This document shows positions 1-6,088 of a DNA stretch of 8,225 nucleotides, piece after piece; the stretch's first letter is position 1, and each line of letters opens with the position of its first letter. This DNA comes from Desulfurococcales archaeon. GTDB lineage: Archaea > Thermoproteota > Thermoprotei_A > Sulfolobales > NBVN01. Made by a program: the position numbers and the translations under genes. The stretch covers positions 1 through 8,225 of the forward strand of contig JAGGUC010000102.1 of assembly GCA_021158735.1 (NCBI GenBank), read 5' to 3'. A model generated the notes under the pieces. That model did no database searches. It saw only the letters and a program-made list of their open reading frames with translations, and was not told where the DNA came from.

Positions 1-1695
1 GCTGAGTGGGCTGTAAATGAGAGGGTAGCGTTTGAGATAGGGCTAGGTGCTGCGATAGGTGGTGCGAGAGCATTAGTTACTATGAAGGCCCCAGGAGCGA
101 ATGTAGCTGCTGATCCGATACTCTCTGCAGCATACTGCGGTGTTGACGGAGGGCTAGTCGTGCTGATCGCTGATGACCCCGGACCCCACACAACTCAGAC
201 AGAGCAGGACAGCAGGTGGTTTGCTAGATTAGCTAAGTTACCTATGCTAACTCCGTCAGATCCTCAGGAGGCAAAAGACTTCACTAAATTAGCTTTTGAT
301 ATTAGTGAGGAGGTCAATTTACCTGTTCTCTTAAGGACTACTACTAGAGTGAACCACACTGTTGGTGAGGTAGTCTTAGGTGAAGCAAAGCCTCCCCAGA
401 AGTTTAAGTCCTTCGTAAGGGATCCGCCGAGATTTGTTAGGGCTGGAATGAGGTGGAACCTCGAAAGACACAAGTGGCTTAATAAGCAGTTAAGCCTGAT
501 GGAGGATGTAGTCAGTCGGTATAACGTCAATAAGGTGATCGGTAGTGGAGATGTTTGCATCGTCTGTGAGGGTGTGGCTTACAATTACGTTGTTGAGGCG
601 GTTTCCGAGTTAGGTATCGAAGATAAGGTCAGGATCATTAAGTTAGCACTTCTTCACCCTCTCCCGACGAACTTACTAAGGGACGCAATTAAAGGTAGTA
701 GAAAAGTTATAGTAGTAGAAGAATTGGACCCGTACGTTGAAGACGGCATTAAGAAGCTGCTGTACGAGTTAAATCTAAACATTGAAGTGGTGGGTAAGGA
801 GGAGGGTATCCTTCCATTAGAAGGAGAATTAACTCCTACATTAGTTAAAGCAGCGTTAGCTAAGGCTATCGGCATTAGGTATGAGACGCCTTCAACCCCG
901 ACCGCTCAGGCACTAGAGGTTCCAGCAAGGCCTCCACCACTATGTCCCTCCTGCCCACACAGGTATTCATATCTAGCGATGAAGTTCGGCATTGCTAAGG
1001 CAGGGTTCAAAGTATCGGAAGTACCTATAATAGGGGATATCGGGTGCTACGCACTGAGTGTTAGCCCACCCATAAATGCTATATGGACTGAGCACAGTAT
1101 GGGTGCGAGCATATCAATGGCAATGGGCCTTAAGGTCGGTGGCTACCCCAAGCCAGTCATTGCCACGATAGGGGACTCGACATTCTACCATGGTGGCCTC
1201 CAGCCATTACTTGAGGCAATACATAAGAGGGTGGACGTTCTAGTCATAATACTGGACAACTCTGTAGTTGCCATGACTGGTCATCAGTCAACTCCTGAGT
1301 GGGGTAGGACAGAGACAGGTAAGGAAACAAGGCCTGTAGATATTGTTGAGGTTGTTAAATCGATGGGGGCGGATAACGTCGCAGTCGTCGACCCTTATAA
1401 TATCGATGAAATGACGGACATCATAGCTGACTACTTAAGGAAGCCAGGAGTAAATGTAATAGTTGCAAGGCATCCATGTGCTCTGATGGAGGTCAGGGCT
1501 AAAGGCGTCAGCAAAAGATATACAGTACTGCCTGAGAAGTGCATCGGATGCCGTGCCTGCGTGTCCGTTACTGGATGTCCTGCTATATATATGGAGGGCG
1601 GTAAGGCTAAGATAATGCTTGAGGACTGCTTCGGCTGCGGGCTATGTGTTAAGTACTGCCCGCAGAACGCGATAGTGGAGGTGAAGGAGAGGTGA
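1..1695 (+). CDS. iorA: Indolepyruvate:ferredoxin oxidoreductase, alpha subunit (5'-truncated by window edge)
   Basis: The reading frame is open from base 1, so the gene starts before the window. The first ATG at 82 is internal: the 27 residues before it (AEWAVNERVAFEIGLGAAIG...) are typical IorA sequence. About 564 residues are visible and I estimate 50-60 N-terminal residues are missing. The enzyme oxidatively decarboxylates aryl pyruvates from aromatic amino acids to aryl-acetyl-CoA, using TPP and CoA and reducing ferredoxin in the cytoplasm. Fragment numbering: a pyrimidine-binding domain with NVAADP and an ADDPGPHTTQTEQD stretch; a CPSCPHR motif at 315-321; a TPP/Mg site starting GDS at 391-393 and reaching DN at 419-420; and a C-terminal ferredoxin-like domain. 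That domain has Cys at 514, 517, 520 and 526 (CX2CX2CX5CP) and at 543, 546, 549 and 553 (CX2CX2CX3CP), which can hold two [4Fe-4S] clusters. It overlaps iorB by 4 nt. Family assignment is firm; the preferred 2-oxoacid is inferred from the family. Confidence 0.95.
   Translation, partial: AEWAVNERVAFEIGLGAAIGGARALVTMKAPGANVAADPILSAAYCGVDGGLVVLIADDPGPHTTQTEQDSRWFARLAKLPMLTPSDPQEAKDFTKLAFDISEEVNLPVLLRTTTRVNHTVGEVVLGEAKPPQKFKSFVRDPPRFVRAGMRWNLERHKWLNKQLSLMEDVVSRYNVNKVIGSGDVCIVCEGVAYNYVVEAVSELGIEDKVRIIKLALLHPLPTNLLRDAIKGSRKVIVVEELDPYVEDGIKKLLYELNLNIEVVGKEEGILPLEGELTPTLVKAALAKAIGIRYETPSTPTAQALEVPARPPPLCPSCPHRYSYLAMKFGIAKAGFKVSEVPIIGDIGCYALSVSPPINAIWTEHSMGASISMAMGLKVGGYPKPVIATIGDSTFYHGGLQPLLEAIHKRVDVLVIILDNSVVAMTGHQSTPEWGRTETGKETRPVDIVEVVKSMGADNVAVVDPYNIDEMTDIIADYLRKPGVNVIVARHPCALMEVRAKGVSKRYTVLPEKCIGCRACVSVTGCPAIYMEGGKAKIMLEDCFGCGLCVKYCPQNAIVEVKER
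1677..1695 (+). promoter_or_regulatory. Tandem Shine-Dalgarno sites at the iorA/iorB junction
   Basis: Two strong anti-16S-complementary motifs lie inside the end of iorA: GGAGGTGA at 1677-1684 and GAGGTGA at 1689-1695. Each is well spaced for a different iorB start (GTG 1692 or ATG 1701), so they decide the start and imply coupled translation of the two subunits. Confidence 0.6.
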
Positions 1696-2312
1696 GTTTA
1701 ATGGAGAAGCCCAGTAAAAAGGTAACTAACATACTAATAGCATCAGTGGGAGGGCAGGGAGGCCTCACGCTCTCTAGGGCAATAGCTATAGCAGCAGTCA
1801 TGAAGGGATATTCAGTCAAGACCGGGGAGTCCCTAGGTATGGCACAGAGGTTCGGTTCGGTAGTAAGTTACGTGAGGATAGGTAAGGAGGTCAGAGCACC
1901 TATTTTCGGAGTCGGTGATGCAGACTACCTAATAGGACTAGAGCTTACAGAGACTGTAAGGAACATGCAGTACCTGAGGCAGGGTGGGTTAGCAGTAGTT
2001 TCAGATGAGCTTAAGCCACCATTAAGTGCGAGCCTAGGTTTAGCGAGATCCTTAAGCCGGGAAGAATTAATAGGTGATCTGAAAAATAACTTAAAGAACC
2101 TAGTGCTTGTTCCAGCGAAAGAGCTGGCTATTAAGGCAGGTAATCCGAGGGCAGCAAACATGGTGTTGCTGGGTGTGTTTAATGAACTAACCAAGTTAAT
2201 TGATGATGCATCGATTAAGGCAGCAATAATGATGTTATTACCTGGGCGCAGGGGAGAGTCTTCAGTTCAGGCGTTCGAACTCGGTAAGGAGTGGGTTAAG
2301 TCAATAAAGTAA
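1692..2312 (+). CDS. iorB: Indolepyruvate:ferredoxin oxidoreductase, beta subunit
   Basis: The 206-residue product is the gamma-domain-type partner of IorA; the two form the heteromeric indolepyruvate oxidoreductase. The glycine-rich SVGGQGG near residues 18-24 and the GMAQRFGSVVSYVRIG-like stretch near 49-63 are hallmarks of the 2-oxoacid:ferredoxin oxidoreductase gamma/beta domain; many relatives have QRGG where this protein has QRFG. The length is normal for IorB (about 200). The gene follows iorA with a GTGA overlap. Two starts are credible: GTG at 1692, 7 nt after GGAGGTGA (1677-1684), and ATG at 1701, 5 nt after GAGGTGA (1689-1695). The ATG form is 3 residues shorter and leaves a 5-nt gap instead of an overlap. 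No cluster-binding cysteines are needed in this subunit and none are seen. It ends at TAA, directly followed by a T-rich tract. Confidence 0.93.
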   Translation: MSLMEKPSKKVTNILIASVGGQGGLTLSRAIAIAAVMKGYSVKTGESLGMAQRFGSVVSYVRIGKEVRAPIFGVGDADYLIGLELTETVRNMQYLRQGGLAVVSDELKPPLSASLGLARSLSREELIGDLKNNLKNLVLVPAKELAIKAGNPRAANMVLLGVFNELTKLIDDASIKAAIMMLLPGRRGESSVQAFELGKEWVKSIK

Positions 2313-2341
2313 TTTTTTAAGTGCTTTCACTGGAAATTTTT
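2313..2341 (+). terminator. T-rich tract after iorB (possible archaeal terminator or TATA element)
   Basis: Immediately after the iorB stop there is a run of six T (2313-2318) and 18 nt later a run of five T (2337-2341). T runs are sufficient for termination in many archaea, so iorAB may end here. The first run continues as TTTTTTAAG, which also resembles a weak TATA box placed about 26-30 nt ahead of a start site near 2345, just right for the next gene. The two readings are not exclusive and cannot be separated by eye. Confidence 0.35.
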
Positions 2342-2362
2342 GAGTCAGGATAGGAGTTAAAC

Positions 2363-3244
2363 ATGAAGAAGCCTATAGTGTTCGTGCCTGGCAGGTACTA
2401 CGTAAGCTTGAGTACGAGCGGCACGTACTGTGAACTCAACTGCCCTTACTGCAAGGGGAAGTACCTTTCAGGTATGGACGATGTAACCGATCCGAGGATG
2501 CTTCGCAAGGTGCTGGAACTACATTATGCGAGGGGTGCCAGAGGGTTTCTGTTGAGCGGCGGATTTAACAAGGAAGGATACATAATGATTTCGGAAGGAC
2601 ACCTAAATACTGTCAAGGAGTTTAAGAGGCTTCATGATGACGTAGTTATATCAATCCACTCCGGCTTAATGCCTAAGGAGTTGCTGAATAAAGTATGGAG
2701 TGCTGGTGTTGATTTCATAGATTTTGAGGTCCCGCCCAGTAACAAGTACTTGAAGTACTTGAAGAACCTGCGGAGGCATAGTGTCAGCGATTACTTGGAG
2801 TTTGTAGAAGAGGCTATCAAGTACAGCAGGGATTTTATAGTGCCGCACATAGTCCTTCACTCGGCAGGTAGTACAATTAATGATGAGCTAAGGGTAATTA
2901 GAGAATTAGGTGACCTTAAGTTAAGGTTGATTGTCATGTTAATTGAGATTCGAGGACCTCAAGGGGTAGGAAACAGTGTGTTTGATGTTGACAGAATTAG
3001 GGAAGTTCTGAGGTATTCCAAGAAATTCTTTACGGAAGTAGCTTTAGGATGCATGCGTCCGGTAGCTTTCAAGATAAAGTATGATGAGACCGTGGTGCGG
3101 GAGGGGCTGGTAGACAGGTTGGTTAATCCACGTAAGAGCATTATATTTAAGTATAACTTACCTGTTGTTCGAGCGTGCTGCAGTATTAAGAAAGAGTACT
3201 TTAAGTTATTTCCAGTAGAGATAAAGGAGGTCAAGCTAATTTAG
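2363..3244 (+). CDS. Radical SAM protein, COG1856-like BioB homologue; probable LipS1/LipS2-type lipoyl synthase component
   Basis: The 293-residue protein carries the radical SAM cluster motif CELNCPYC (C23, C27, C30), followed by KGKYLSGM and an LLSGG strand (64-68). The C-terminal part has LGCMRP (C230) and a CC pair (C272-C273). This pattern, with little else resembling BioB, matches the archaeal 'uncharacterised homologue of biotin synthase' family (COG1856 as I recall it). Two BioB-like radical SAM proteins of Thermococcus kodakarensis (TK2109 and TK2248, LipS1/LipS2) were shown to act together as a lipoyl synthase, inserting sulfur into protein-bound octanoate. I infer this is one of that pair because lplA, lplB and a second BioB-like gene lie next to it. 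I cannot say which number applies, so no symbol is given. The ATG start has AGGAG 6 nt upstream (2352-2356). The stop overlaps the convergent phosphatase stop by 3 nt. Alternative: another sulfur-inserting or uncharacterised radical SAM enzyme; true biotin synthase is unlikely. Confidence 0.75.
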   Translation: MKKPIVFVPGRYYVSLSTSGTYCELNCPYCKGKYLSGMDDVTDPRMLRKVLELHYARGARGFLLSGGFNKEGYIMISEGHLNTVKEFKRLHDDVVISIHSGLMPKELLNKVWSAGVDFIDFEVPPSNKYLKYLKNLRRHSVSDYLEFVEEAIKYSRDFIVPHIVLHSAGSTINDELRVIRELGDLKLRLIVMLIEIRGPQGVGNSVFDVDRIREVLRYSKKFFTEVALGCMRPVAFKIKYDETVVREGLVDRLVNPRKSIIFKYNLPVVRACCSIKKEYFKLFPVEIKEVKLI

Positions 3245-3921
3245 CATAACCTATTTATTAGGTTCTTAAGCTCGAGCATATTCTCGACTATGTACGTGTT
3301 ACTGATACCTGCTGGTCGAGCTTCACCTTTCCTCACGTATAGTACGGGGTAGCCAACAGCTCTAAAGGCTGATGAGTCCCAGTCACTGTCTCCCACATAC
3401 ATAAACTTGCTCAGCGGTACCGAGGTAATCTTCGAGATCTTTTTGAGAACTTCATCTTTACGTAGAGGGTTAACTACTTCGACACCTCTAGGAATCAGGT
3501 AATCTCTCTCATCGAATACTAACTTATTCGCATAAACGAGATCTATTCCTAACTTCTCAGCTACCATATTAGCCAGTATATCGATCCCGCCACTAACTAT
3601 TGCTACTGCTATGCCCAAGGACTTCACGTAGTGAACTAACTCCTCAGCATGATCTTCGATCTCGCATTCCCTAAAGGCCTCAACTATCTCACTACGTCGA
3701 GGTCTGTTGCCTCTCGCCTGAAGTAATGCCTTTAGATCTCTCTCCATCCACTCGCTATACGTTATAATGCCCTTCCTGAACATTTCTGAGTCATTTCTCT
3801 CCTGAACTATCCTTATTGACCCGAATCTCTCATGGAGGTACCTCCAGGAAGATGGATGCTTAACTAGGACTCCGTCCAAGTCAAATGCAAGTACTCCTAT
3901 TCTGCCGCACTTTTTCTGCAA
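3241..3921 (-). CDS. HAD-superfamily phosphatase (archaeal phosphoserine-phosphatase-like, subfamily IB type)
   Basis: The 226-residue protein has all four HAD motifs: FDLDGVLV with nucleophile D14 and acid D16; motif II IVSGG with S110; motif III lysine K155 in LRKDE; and motif IV VGDSDWD with D178 and D182. The helical cap between motifs I and II suits subfamily I, and overall it resembles the archaeal phosphoserine-phosphatase-like hydrolases. The substrate is not determinable; phosphoserine or another small phosphomonoester is plausible. The start is TTG (3919-3921), chosen because GGAGGAGGT lies 9 nt upstream (3931-3939) and no ATG or GTG precedes motif I in frame. It therefore overlaps the lplB end by 25 nt and is the third gene of a compact lplA-lplB-phosphatase set. 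A link to lipoate or to serine/glycine metabolism is only suggested by context. Confidence 0.85.
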   Translation of the reverse strand: MQKKCGRIGVLAFDLDGVLVKHPSSWRYLHERFGSIRIVQERNDSEMFRKGIITYSEWMERDLKALLQARGNRPRRSEIVEAFRECEIEDHAEELVHYVKSLGIAVAIVSGGIDILANMVAEKLGIDLVYANKLVFDERDYLIPRGVEVVNPLRKDEVLKKISKITSVPLSKFMYVGDSDWDSSAFRAVGYPVLYVRKGEARPAGISNTYIVENMLELKNLINRLC

Positions 3922-4223
3922 GCCTTCATTACCTCCTCCAAGACGTCGGTAAGTAGGCTCTGGAACCTCTCCCTGCCCACACCTGCGAGGACCGCATCAT
4001 TAACTAGTGTTCGCAAGTCCTCAATGAGTGAGTGGGTCACCTTCTTACCTGCTAGGTACTTCTCTATATTATCTACAGCTTCAGGAGGGTAAGCAAAGAA
4101 GTCGCCTGTAATTCTCGCAACCTTCACCACGCACTCCCTGCTGACTTCAACCTCAATACTTACATATTTTCCACTTTTTTCCTTAATTACTTTAGCAGTT
4201 CTGAAATACGTCACCTCCACCAC
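3897..4223 (-). CDS. lplB: Lipoate-protein ligase accessory subunit LplB (C-terminal domain of bipartite ligase)
   Basis: The 108-residue protein matches the lipoate ligase C-terminal domain that is fused to LplA in E. coli but separate in archaea such as Thermoplasma. The diagnostic segment is ARITGDFFAYPPEA (36-49), followed by IEKYLAGK. In the known bipartite enzymes LplB is required with LplA for lipoyl/octanoyl-AMP formation. The gene begins one base after the lplA stop, so the two are surely co-expressed. The start is ambiguous: in-frame GTG codons occur at 4223, 4220 and 4214 and there is no ATG. The last has GAGGTG 6 nt upstream and gives a protein starting MTYFRTAK; the longest form is listed. 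The final 25 nt overlap the HAD gene. Confidence 0.87.
   Translation of the reverse strand: MVEVTYFRTAKVIKEKSGKYVSIEVEVSRECVVKVARITGDFFAYPPEAVDNIEKYLAGKKVTHSLIEDLRTLVNDAVLAGVGRERFQSLLTDVLEEVMKACRKSAAE
3931..3939 (-). promoter_or_regulatory. Shine-Dalgarno site deciding the TTG start of the HAD gene
   Basis: On the minus strand GGAGGAGGT lies within the last codons of lplB, 9 nt before TTG at 3921. It is the only strong site near motif I of the phosphatase and supports the unusual TTG start and the 25-nt overlap. Confidence 0.6.
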
Positions 4224-4224
4224 C

Positions 4225-4983
4225 TCAGGGCCTCATGCATGTCCAATTCTTAGACCCGTACTTCCATTCAAGCGACTTCGCAAGAATTAGCTCTAGCTCG
4301 CTAAGCTCGCCCTCAACCAACTCCGCGTTTAGGGCCTTCTCGAATCCCTTAATGAGTGCCTCAATAGCTTCTCTCTTACTTACCTTTCGTCCGAGGTACT
4401 CTGAAATAGTTGTGACCCTTTCTCTTATTGAGGAAATGCTTTTCTCTTTAAGTTTTATACTGGGTACTATGAGTGACTTTGCGAGAACATCTAAGTTAGT
4501 ACCATGCATGAACGTGCCATGCTGGAGTACAGCGCCTAGCCTCCTCAGCTGTGCTTGACCGGAGAATTTCCTGCCACCTATAACGATGTCATTCAGAGGC
4601 CTGAACTCAGCTGGCGCACCGAGAATTCTGGCAGCTTCAACTACCCCACCCGCCAGGAACTTAAATGATTCCACGAGGTCTTCTGGTACTGACTCAGCAG
4701 ACACTACGATGGCGTATGTTATTTCCCCGCTAGTGTCATGGTAGACTGCGCCGCCACCCGTAGGTCTGCGGACTACTGCTATGTTATTTTCCTTAGTGAA
4801 GCTTAGATCTACAGACTTACTTACTGACTGAAAGTAACCTATCGTTACTGCTGGAGGATTAAACACGTACAGCCTCAGTGTGTCACCTATGATGCCTGCA
4901 CCCCTTAGGATGAGCATTGCCTCATCTAGGGCCATGTTGTACTCTGCAGGTCCCTCATCAATTATTAGTCTTATGTGTCTCAC
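4225..4983 (-). CDS. lplA: Lipoate/octanoate-protein ligase catalytic subunit LplA (bipartite type)
   Basis: This 252-residue protein activates lipoate or octanoate with ATP to the acyl-AMP and transfers it to a lysine of the lipoyl domain of GcvH or E2 proteins. Seen in the sequence: NMALDEAM (16-23); PPAVTIGYFQ (43-52); the lipoate-binding RRPTGGGAVYHD (72-83); NDI (131-133); GRKFSGQAQ with the acyl-AMP-binding K139 (137-145); HGTF (155-158); and a terminal KYGSKNW (241-247). The length fits the archaeal stand-alone catalytic domain without the C-terminal domain, which lplB supplies one base downstream. An octanoyltransferase (LipM) is an alternative, but the adjacent lplB argues for a ligase. 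The GTG start has GGGTGA 4 nt upstream (4988-4993) and an in-frame stop lies 15 nt before the GTG. It is divergent from the BioB-like radical SAM gene, sharing a 79-bp promoter region. Confidence 0.9.
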   Translation of the reverse strand: MRHIRLIIDEGPAEYNMALDEAMLILRGAGIIGDTLRLYVFNPPAVTIGYFQSVSKSVDLSFTKENNIAVVRRPTGGGAVYHDTSGEITYAIVVSAESVPEDLVESFKFLAGGVVEAARILGAPAEFRPLNDIVIGGRKFSGQAQLRRLGAVLQHGTFMHGTNLDVLAKSLIVPSIKLKEKSISSIRERVTTISEYLGRKVSKREAIEALIKGFEKALNAELVEGELSELELILAKSLEWKYGSKNWTCMRP

Positions 4984-5062
4984 GCATTCACCCAGCCATT
5001 ACTTTAACGCAGTAAATTAAATAACTTCATATGCATAGTATCCCCGAAAATAGCCTCCGTAG
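4984..5062. promoter_or_regulatory. Bidirectional promoter region between lplA and the BioB-like radical SAM gene
   Basis: The 79-bp gap between the divergent genes contains one AT-only core, TAAATTAAATAA at 5013-5024. It reads as a TATA-like box on both strands (TTAAATAA forward, TTATTTAATTTA reverse). A start about 26 nt away would fall near 5046 on the + strand and near 4993 on the - strand, giving short leaders for both genes; the second would place lplA's GGGTGA at the very 5' end. A further TATA-like TTCATATGCA (5026-5035) could serve the + gene. This is prediction from spacing and composition only. Confidence 0.5.
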
Positions 5063-6028
5063 GTGAGTTATGAGGTGCGTGTGAGGGCATCTCTGGGGAC
5101 TTTAATAGCTCTAGGGCTAGAGAGAGGTAGAGCTGACGTGACTCCTGAGATAGCTTACATTATGCAGTACAGTGAGAGTGGCTGTGCTGGTAAGTGCGCG
5201 TTCTGTGCGCAATCGGCAAGCTCCCACGCATCTAAGGAGCTTTTGTCACGTGTGGTGTGGCCTGAGGTAAGCTTAGATACTCTGCTCAGGGGGCTCAGTA
5301 GCTCTAACTACCGCAGGGTGTGTATTCAGACAATAATTAAGAGTAGATTTATTGAGGAGGCCCACTACCTAGTCAGGAGCTTCAATGAGTTAGGCATGAA
5401 AGTATCGCTCTCAATAACGCCTGTGCCTGAGAGTGAATTAAGGCAGTTCGCCCGGGAAGGTGTGGACTACTTGGGTGTGGGACTCGATGCTGCATCAAGA
5501 AGTTTAGCCGAGGCCTATGAGAGACCGTATACGTGGAATACGTACTGGGACTTCATTAGGTCAGGTGTTAGGGTGTTCGGTAGAGGAAGAGTAGTTACAC
5601 ATCTTATAGTCGGCTTAGGCGAGTCTCTTAAGGACTTGCTATCTACTGTGGAAAAGTTGAGGAGTGTAGGGTCAGATATTTCACTCTTCGCACTCACGCC
5701 ACTAAAAGGTACTAAGGCCGGGAAATTGAGTTCTCCCCCAGTACGATATTACAGGTTGGTTCAGCTGGCTACGAAGCTTATAATGGATGGTCATAACTGG
5801 CGTGACTTCATAATTTACAGGGAAGGGAAGCCTTATATCAATAAGTCGGTGCTGGGCCTCGACGCTGATGACCTGCTTGAGGCAGTTATTATTCGTGGGT
5901 GCCCCGGATGTAACAGGCCCTTCTATAATGAGGTACCGGGCAGGGAGCCATATAACTTCCCAGGTCGTGAGTACCTAAGTAAATGGAAAGAGAAGGTTGC
6001 TGAGGAGTTGAGAGAGCTATTAATTTAG
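5063..6028 (+). CDS. Radical SAM protein, biotin-synthase-related (COG2516-like); probable LipS1/LipS2-type lipoyl synthase component
   Basis: The 321-residue protein has the radical SAM motif CAGKCAFCAQS (C41, C45, C48), close to BioB, an LSITPVPE segment (116-123), GLGE (185-188), and a C-terminal RGCPGCNRPFYNEVPG block (C280, C283) absent from biotin synthase. The C-terminal cysteines, possibly with C87, could bind the auxiliary Fe-S cluster that donates sulfur. I recognise it as the archaeal 'biotin synthase-related' family. Its T. kodakarensis relatives (TK2109/TK2248) are lipoyl synthase components, and lplA diverges from it here. Which LipS number it is cannot be settled by reading. 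An in-frame stop (5060-5062) precedes GTG 5063. However, AGGTGA (5061-5066) sits 7 nt before an in-frame GTG at 5075, so the true product may be 317 residues. It converges on ribC across 60 bp with no clear terminator. Biotin synthase is the likely automatic, and probably wrong, annotation. Confidence 0.8.
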   Translation: MSYEVRVRASLGTLIALGLERGRADVTPEIAYIMQYSESGCAGKCAFCAQSASSHASKELLSRVVWPEVSLDTLLRGLSSSNYRRVCIQTIIKSRFIEEAHYLVRSFNELGMKVSLSITPVPESELRQFAREGVDYLGVGLDAASRSLAEAYERPYTWNTYWDFIRSGVRVFGRGRVVTHLIVGLGESLKDLLSTVEKLRSVGSDISLFALTPLKGTKAGKLSSPPVRYYRLVQLATKLIMDGHNWRDFIIYREGKPYINKSVLGLDADDLLEAVIIRGCPGCNRPFYNEVPGREPYNFPGREYLSKWKEKVAEELRELLI

Positions 6029-6088
6029 GGTGTAGTACTTAAGAGCTACTCTGACCTACAAGTGTGTCAGCACCTAGTAAACTGTAAA

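Noticed and set aside
82..1695. iorA starting at ATG 82
   Set aside because: The frame is open to base 1 and the upstream 27 codons encode conserved IorA sequence, so the gene is truncated by the window rather than starting at 82.
1925..2194. Minus-strand open frame inside iorB, and similar antisense frames inside iorA, the radical SAM genes and the peptidase
   Set aside because: They lie wholly opposite well-recognised genes, have low-complexity Ser/Leu/Thr-rich translations, and show no family motif or ribosome binding site.
2313..2362. iorB and the first radical SAM gene as one operon
   Set aside because: The 50-bp gap contains T runs and a possible TATA box, unlike the overlapping junctions elsewhere, and the functions differ; co-transcription cannot be excluded but is not supported.
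5063..6028. Call as biotin synthase bioB
   Set aside because: The CX3CX2C region resembles BioB, but the C-terminal CPGC block is not a BioB feature, no other biotin gene is nearby, and lplA diverges from it.
6029..6088. Possible hairpin terminator between the BioB-like gene and ribC (GTAG...CTAC, GTAA...TTAC)
   Set aside because: The stems are only about 4 bp and no T run follows on either strand, which is too weak to report.
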